DNA from: a virus
IMG/VR virus record: IMGVR_UViG_3300042507_000685
Coordinates: 1-32,673 of that record
Length of the DNA stretch: 32,673 nucleotides
Direction: 5' to 3' (one strand)
Positions within the stretch are counted from its first letter, which is position 1. The number at the start of each line of letters is the position of its first letter. The notes beneath the pieces were generated by a model. That model was not told the origin of the DNA. It did not search any database and saw only the letters and a list, made by a program, of their open reading frames with translations. Positions 27,811-32,673 of the stretch are shown in pieces. A program made the translations under genes and the position numbers.

Positions 27811-30179
27811 GCGTTACGCTGATTGCCTACCCGACCGCTGACTACACCACCGACTTGCAGGCTTGGAATGCGTTCAACGACCGAGCCGATGCCGATGGTG
27901 CTACGAGCAGAGAGGACGCTTGCTACGGCTGCCTGTTCTCAACCTTTGCGACCCTTTACGACCAACCCGAACTCGCTTATGTCCTTGACACCATGGGGGA
28001 AATCGACATCGCCCTGACCTATTCCATATCCGACATTGAGGACGTAACCAAGCAGCGAGGCAGTTTCAGCAAGACGATTCAGTTACCCAATACGCCCACC
28101 AACAGGGAGTGCTTTGGCTACGCTTACAACATTCAGTCCTTCGTGGGTGGATTCCAACCCAACAAGCGCATTCGTGCAGCGATGTGGGAGGATGGGGTGC
28201 AGATATTCAGCGGAGTGTTGCAACTCCTGTCCATGGCTAAAATTAAGGGACAGGTAACCTACGAAGTCGGTCTATTCACGGATAACGTGAGCCTGTTCAA
28301 AGCCATTGAGGGCAATATGCTCGTCAACACGGCAGGCGTTACAGGGATGAACCACGTCCCTAATTCGGGCCACGTTTCAGGGACTTGGACGGCAAGCGGT
28401 ACGGCTTCGAGCGGTTACGTTTACGGCTTGGTGGATTCAGCAGGGTTCAACGACGTGCAGTCCTTAGGGAACTTTGACGTTCCTTGGTGGAGGCTCGGTC
28501 CTTCCATCTACGTCAAGAAATTAGTGGACCTCATCTTTACCGAGGCAGGATTCCGCTATTCATCCAACTTCTTCAACTCTGCGACCTTCGGCAAACTGGT
28601 CATCCCGTATGCAAACGGCTTGATGGCGACCAACCTGTCGGGGTCCAATATCTTCGCCCAAGCAACGGGTTCGGTCAGCGCATCACTCGCAGGGCCAGCC
28701 ATCAACTTTGAGTTCAGCAGGGACAACGTATCGCCCTTTTACGACAATAGCGGTTATTGGGTCGCATCATCCAGCACCTTCGTTGCTCCAGCCGTTCCGA
28801 CTCGTTGGAACATCAACCTGTCCTACGTGGTCAGCGGTGTAACCTTCGGGCTTGATGGCGTTGCAGGAGGGGACTTTACGGTATTTAACACGGCCACAAG
28901 TTCAACGCTTGCCTTAGTTGGAACGGTTGACCTTACCCGGTCAAGTTATCCGCTATCGGGGAATGTTTACTTTGAAAACGTAACCATCCCTGCAAATGCG
29001 GTCGTCAAGTTTAGGTACGATGAAGTGGAGGGGGCCACGTCCATAACGTTCAAATCAGGAGGCACGTTGCAGATGATTTGCCTTGAAAACCCTCAAAGCA
29101 TCGGGACGCTTGACATAAGGACCGCCCTGCCGGCTGACGTGAAGCAGAGCGACCTGTTGGAGGACTTGCAGAAGATGTTTAACCTCCAGTTCATGCCGGA
29201 CCCACAAGACCCGAAGTTGCTATACATCGAGCCTTGGGTGGATTTCTACTCCAGCGGTTCGGTTGACTGGTCGCAGAAGGCAGACGAGAATCAGGAGCAG
29301 GTCCTGACCAATGGCGACCCGAACGCCTATACCAACGTCATCTTCAAGTACAAGGACATGGGCGACTATCTGTCCAAAACGTACAAGCAGTCCTATCCGC
29401 TTGCACGGGAAGGGTACGGAGGCCGAATCTTCAACACGGGCAACTTTTACGGCAAAGGCGACAAGATTGTAGAAACCATTGCTGGAACGCTTATCCCTGC
29501 ATCGTTCACGACCGACAAAATCGTGGGCAGGACTTGGGACTTGGAGGGAACCTTCACGAGTGGAAGCATCAAGGCCCTGCAAACAGGTTACCGCTTGGCT
29601 CAATACAACCTCATCACGCCACCGACCGAATGGCGTTATCAGTACGGGGTAACAGGCACGACTGGCATTCCTTTGGCCGTTCCTCAAACACGGCTGCCAT
29701 TCATTAGCCACATTGACAACCCCTATGCCCCAACGATGGACTTGGCCTTTGGTCAGCCTCGGACGGTCTTCTACAACGCAGTCAACGCATCGGGCAGTTT
29801 TATCAACTACACAAACAACAACCTTTACAACAAGTATTGGCTCAATTACATCAACGAAACCGTGTCAAGCGAGGCGTTGCAGTTGGAATTGACGATGATG
29901 ATTAACGCAGCAGATGTTTATCAACTTGACTTCCGCAAGCCGATTTACTATGGAGGCATCCGCTGGCGATTGCTTGAAGTGCGAGATTACTTGGTTGGGC
30001 AGCAGAAGCCTTGTCGGGTAACGCTCCGAAGGATTCTAAACCTCGCTGAATTTGCACCGACATCAACGACACCGATAGCGAATGACCCATCCGCAAGGTA
30101 CAATGGACCTATCGACCCCGACCCCGTTGACCCCGGCTACGAACCACCCATCAACCCTGAATTACCAACCCCCGGATAA
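27807..30179 (+). CDS. Large tail tip / distal tail-like protein
   Basis: The 790-residue protein begins with one RADADGA-type motif (about 18-47: FNDRADADGATSREDACYGC). A Dit-like region follows (about 68-165: ISDIEDVTKQRGSFSKTIQL, PNTPTNRECFGYAY, QIFSGVLQLLSMAKIKGQVT). The middle has beta-sandwich and hub-like parts (SIYVKKLVDLIFTEAGFRYS, DLLEDLQKMFNLQFMPDPQD, LYIEPWVDFYSSGSVDWSQK). A Pro-rich tail closes it. It probably forms the tail tip that opens on adsorption. The stop codon overlaps the tape-measure start. Confidence 0.65.
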   Translation: MSVTLIAYPTADYTTDLQAWNAFNDRADADGATSREDACYGCLFSTFATLYDQPELAYVLDTMGEIDIALTYSISDIEDVTKQRGSFSKTIQLPNTPTNRECFGYAYNIQSFVGGFQPNKRIRAAMWEDGVQIFSGVLQLLSMAKIKGQVTYEVGLFTDNVSLFKAIEGNMLVNTAGVTGMNHVPNSGHVSGTWTASGTASSGYVYGLVDSAGFNDVQSLGNFDVPWWRLGPSIYVKKLVDLIFTEAGFRYSSNFFNSATFGKLVIPYANGLMATNLSGSNIFAQATGSVSASLAGPAINFEFSRDNVSPFYDNSGYWVASSSTFVAPAVPTRWNINLSYVVSGVTFGLDGVAGGDFTVFNTATSSTLALVGTVDLTRSSYPLSGNVYFENVTIPANAVVKFRYDEVEGATSITFKSGGTLQMICLENPQSIGTLDIRTALPADVKQSDLLEDLQKMFNLQFMPDPQDPKLLYIEPWVDFYSSGSVDWSQKADENQEQVLTNGDPNAYTNVIFKYKDMGDYLSKTYKQSYPLAREGYGGRIFNTGNFYGKGDKIVETIAGTLIPASFTTDKIVGRTWDLEGTFTSGSIKALQTGYRLAQYNLITPPTEWRYQYGVTGTTGIPLAVPQTRLPFISHIDNPYAPTMDLAFGQPRTVFYNAVNASGSFINYTNNNLYNKYWLNYINETVSSEALQLELTMMINAADVYQLDFRKPIYYGGIRWRLLEVRDYLVGQQKPCRVTLRRILNLAEFAPTSTTPIANDPSARYNGPIDPDPVDPGYEPPINPELPTPG

Positions 30180-32032
30180 TGGCAGACGTAAACAAAGAAA
30201 TTGCAATCAAGGTAACCGCTACTGATGCGAGCGGTCCAGCACTTCAATCACTTGAGGATAAACTGAATGCTGCGAAGAAGCGGATGATTGAACTTGCCGT
30301 TGCCGGCAAGCAAAACACCGAGGAGTTCATAAGGCTTCAGCAAGAGGCAGGAGAGTTCAAGCGAACCATTGAAGGCGTTGAGCAGTCCGTTGATTCGGTC
30401 GCAAAGTCAGGAACGCAAGGGATGCAGTTGTTCTCGGAGGCTTTGACCGCAGTAACCGCAGGGTTCACGATTGCGACGAGTATGTCTGCCTTGTATGGCG
30501 AAGAGAATGAGGACCTTCAAAAAACAATGATGAAGGTTCAAGCGTCTATGGCTTTGCTTCAAAGCATACAGGCCTTGCTTGCCATTACGACTAAGACGAG
30601 TGCCGTAGCAACTACCGCTAACAGGATTGCCTTGGCCCTTTACGACAAGACTGTCAAAGGGACGACCATAAGCCTCAAAGGTTTCAAGGCCGCACTTGCT
30701 GCAACAGGCATCGGGCTGATTGCCGTTGCTGCGGGACTTGCCTACACCAACTGGGAAAAGTTGCGAGAATTGCTCGGATTACCACCGAACAACACAAAGG
30801 CTATTGCTGCCTTGGAGCGAGAAATTGCTTTGATGGAGGCAAATGGGGCCATGATTGAATCCATTGAGGCCAAGAAGGTTGAGTTAATCAAACTGCAAGC
30901 CCAAGAGATGAAGGGGCAAGAAAAGTTGAACAAACTCAACGAGATTGGCATCATAACCGCTCAAGCACAAGTAAGGGCGAAGCAAGCACAAATTGCAACC
31001 CAAGAAAAAGCCATTGCTACATCTGAGCGTGAACTTGAGGTGCTGCAATCCCAATACGTTAAAGGTGAAGAAAATGCAACGGCACAAATCGAACTCGCTC
31101 AAAAGATTTATGCTGAAAATGAAAGGCTATACCAACAAAGGAGATTGCTCGCACAAAGCCAGCAAGAACTCGACCAACTTGAGATAGACGAGAAGAACCG
31201 AAAGGCTGAGATTTTATCAAACTTGGACTCGCAGTTGCAGGAAGATGCGAGGAAAGACTATGATGTCAGGAATCAATTAGCGGAAGAACAGTTTAGAGAT
31301 GAGATAGATAAAGCAAAAACCAAGGGAATCTTACTTGAATCCCAACTTGAAGAAGAGCGAGTTCAAAGGTTGGCAGCAGCCAAGTTAGCCCTCGGAGATA
31401 CCGAAGCGTACCTCACGATGGAGAAGGACATCAATGCAAGGTTTGATGCAGCAAAGGTCAATCAAAAGCAACTGACCGAAGAAGAGATATCAAGGATTGA
31501 ACGTGAACGCAGGCAACAGGACTTGCAGATGGCCTCAAATGCCATTGGTGCGCTTGGCGATTTACTGACCGCTGGCTTGGGCCAATCCGAGAAAGACCAA
31601 AGAAAAGCCTTTGAGATAAACAAGAAGGCCAGCATAGGTCAAGCCCTTATCAATACCTTCATGGCCGTAACCGCTGCCCTGACTGCTGGAGGGAACCCGA
31701 TTAAACTTGCAACGGGCCGTCAGTTTGTTGACGCAGGTATCGCTCTTGCAGCAGGGTTAGCACAGGTTGCGAAAATCAGCAAGACGCAGTTCCAAGGGAG
31801 TTCAGCAAGCGGAGGCGGTGGTGCGTTGACTGCCGGGGGCGGTGGAGGTGGAGAGGCTGCTCCTGCATCAATCTTTGCCAACCCTCAAACAACTATGCTT
31901 GGAACCGATGGTGCTGCAATGGGCCAAGGCCAAGGTTCATCACCGATGCGAGCCTATGTGGTCGAGAGGGACATCACCCAAAGCACTCGGAGGGTTCGGA
32001 GGTTGGAGGAATTTGCAACTTTGGGGGCATAG
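30179..32032 (+). CDS. Tape measure protein (short)
   Basis: The 617-residue protein starts VNKEIAIKVTATDASGPALQ, a usual tape-measure N-terminus. A helical part (SLEDKLNAAKKRMIELAVAG) comes next, then a hydrophobic, membrane-like region (about 85-200: ALTAVTAGFTIATSMSALYG, AALAATGIGLIAVAAGLAYT). A long coiled coil (about 210-450) and a Gly-rich stretch (about 540-565) follow. It sets tail length and may enter the host envelope. At this length the tail would be short for a siphophage. The G/GT chaperone upstream supports the call. Confidence 0.8.
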   Translation: MADVNKEIAIKVTATDASGPALQSLEDKLNAAKKRMIELAVAGKQNTEEFIRLQQEAGEFKRTIEGVEQSVDSVAKSGTQGMQLFSEALTAVTAGFTIATSMSALYGEENEDLQKTMMKVQASMALLQSIQALLAITTKTSAVATTANRIALALYDKTVKGTTISLKGFKAALAATGIGLIAVAAGLAYTNWEKLRELLGLPPNNTKAIAALEREIALMEANGAMIESIEAKKVELIKLQAQEMKGQEKLNKLNEIGIITAQAQVRAKQAQIATQEKAIATSERELEVLQSQYVKGEENATAQIELAQKIYAENERLYQQRRLLAQSQQELDQLEIDEKNRKAEILSNLDSQLQEDARKDYDVRNQLAEEQFRDEIDKAKTKGILLESQLEEERVQRLAAAKLALGDTEAYLTMEKDINARFDAAKVNQKQLTEEEISRIERERRQQDLQMASNAIGALGDLLTAGLGQSEKDQRKAFEINKKASIGQALINTFMAVTAALTAGGNPIKLATGRQFVDAGIALAAGLAQVAKISKTQFQGSSASGGGGALTAGGGGGGEAAPASIFANPQTTMLGTDGAAMGQGQGSSPMRAYVVERDITQSTRRVRRLEEFATLGA

Positions 32033-32033
32033 G

Positions 32034-32041
32034 ACATTTAC
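32034..32041 (+). promoter_or_regulatory. Recurring ACATTTAC element before the protease gene
   Basis: ACATTTAC is preceded by GGGGGCATAGG and lies four bases before the ATG at 32046. It is closely similar in sequence and position to the element at 2229. Possible promoter or start-region element. Confidence 0.3.
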
Positions 32042-32045
32042 CACT

Positions 32046-32639
32046 ATGGAACTGCCAATATACCGAATGACCGTTGACGAGGTCGATGAAGGGGTTCAAT
32101 TCGTGGCCCTTACCGATATGCCAGCGATTGAACGGCCATTCCAAGCCTTCGCAAAGACACCACAAAAGTTCACCGAAACAGGCGAACGCAGGGTCCTGAC
32201 TGGCCCTCTCATGCTTGCAGACACTCCCATCTTTCGAAAGGACGAAACTTATGGCGAGTACTACGTCGTCTTTGACAAAGCAACCATCCGCAAGATAGTC
32301 CAAAAGTATTTCAAGCAGGGAAATCAGCACAACGTCAATGCTTACCACAATGCCGAACTGGATGGCGTGTTCATGTTCGAGTCCTACATCACCGACTCCG
32401 AGCGAGGTATCATGCCACCCAAGGGCTACGAGGACACCCCCGATGGCTCTTGGTTCGGGTCCTTCAAGGTCGAGAACGACGAGGTGTGGGAGAACCGCAA
32501 CCTGTTCCGGGGTTTCTCCGTTGAGGGCCTCTTCGGGATGGACAAGACCGAATCCGAACTGGAGGTCGCACTCGCTGGCTTGGCCGATGAACTTACCGCT
32601 TTTTTGCAACAATTAACCCCCACCTACAAATCCCACTAA
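32046..32639 (+). CDS. Prohead protease, XkdF-like
   Basis: From the ATG at 32046 (197 residues) the product reads VQFVALTDMPAIERPFQAFA, then RRVLTGPLMLADTPIFRKDE, HNVNAYHNAELDGVFMFESY, GSWFGSFKVENDEVWENRNL and FRGFSVEGLFG. This is the pattern of XkdF-type serine protease domains: the T-G-P-L/ADTPI-R motif, a candidate catalytic His in NAYHNAE, and the G-FSVEG segment. It would cut the scaffold and capsid during maturation. The next gene starts two bases after its stop codon. Confidence 0.8.
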   Translation: MELPIYRMTVDEVDEGVQFVALTDMPAIERPFQAFAKTPQKFTETGERRVLTGPLMLADTPIFRKDETYGEYYVVFDKATIRKIVQKYFKQGNQHNVNAYHNAELDGVFMFESYITDSERGIMPPKGYEDTPDGSWFGSFKVENDEVWENRNLFRGFSVEGLFGMDKTESELEVALAGLADELTAFLQQLTPTYKSH

Positions 32640-32641
32640 CT

Positions 32642-32673
32642 ATGAATCTCAAAAACGCAATCGAATCCCTGCG
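32642..32673 (+). CDS. Start of a head gene, scaffold or capsid (cut by window edge)
   Basis: The ATG at 32642 follows the protease stop codon by two bases and is open to the window end (MNLKNAIESL). A scaffold protein or the capsid itself is the expected next gene. The capsid end at the left edge of the window fits a circular arrangement. Only ten codons are visible, so the identity is inferred from order alone. Confidence 0.4.
   Translation, partial: MNLKNAIESL

Noticed and set aside
31974-32612. Long open frame of 212 codons on the minus strand
   Set aside because: It lies wholly opposite the recognised prohead protease and tape-measure genes and has no family-like motifs. It is a shadow of G+C-biased codons.
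1-32673. Temperate lifestyle (integrase, repressor, attachment site)
   Set aside because: No recombinase, Cro/CI-like repressor or att-like repeat was recognised. The only small winged-helix protein is embedded in the early operon. A gene in the small missing part cannot be excluded.

Overview
The window looks like most of the genome of a tailed phage with a long non-contractile tail that infects a member of the Bacteroidota. Three things point there: capsid, portal, terminase, tape-measure and tail-chaperone genes are all present; start codons mostly lack Shine-Dalgarno sequences and often sit behind A/C-rich leaders; and several TAnnTTTG boxes match the Bacteroidota -7 promoter element. The left edge lies inside the major capsid gene. 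The right edge lies ten codons into a gene that follows the prohead protease, where a scaffold or capsid gene is expected. A circular or circularly permuted genome cut in the head operon explains this. No integrase, excisionase or repressor was recognised.

Layout. 1-8356: capsid end, tail-tube-like protein, a glycosyltransferase, portal with a minor-head-like C-terminus, head-tail connector genes, and tail tip or fibre proteins ending in a LamG-like protein. 8359-10685: lysis region with a holin-like protein, a membrane coiled-coil protein, a metallophosphoesterase, and a T7-lysozyme-type amidase on the minus strand behind its own promoter. 10829-18724: early region with a putative annealing protein, a small protein ending in an SSB-like DLPF tip, an initiator carrying iteron-like repeats, a DnaB helicase, a VRR-NUC nuclease, a lone DnaA domain-IV protein, a sigma-like factor and many small proteins. 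18724-21372: a gp88-like protein, a ParB-like protein, a TET-associated-type glycosyltransferase and a TET/JBP-like dioxygenase, which together look like a DNA base hypermodification cassette. 21389-22952: terminase subunits. 22962-24980: two glycosyltransferases and a small-molecule-type methyltransferase. 24977-32673: tail chaperones with a -1 frameshift, two tRNA-like genes, tail completion, tail tip and tape-measure genes, the prohead protease and the start of the next head gene.

How it fits together. The early operon would replicate the DNA from an origin probably inside the initiator gene. The sigma-like factor may switch on late genes. The TET/glycosyltransferase pair would oxidise and then glycosylate bases, protecting the genome from host nucleases, and the other glycosyltransferases may decorate virion or host glycans. 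The most notable observations are: the hypermodification cassette without a DNA cytosine methyltransferase; a three-hairpin leader with complementary loops and a terminator 3 nt before the initiator start codon; lambda-O-like iterons; the T9 frameshift site; a class II tRNA with an abnormal anticodon arm; and a composition break inside terL. All family assignments come from reading motifs, without database searches.
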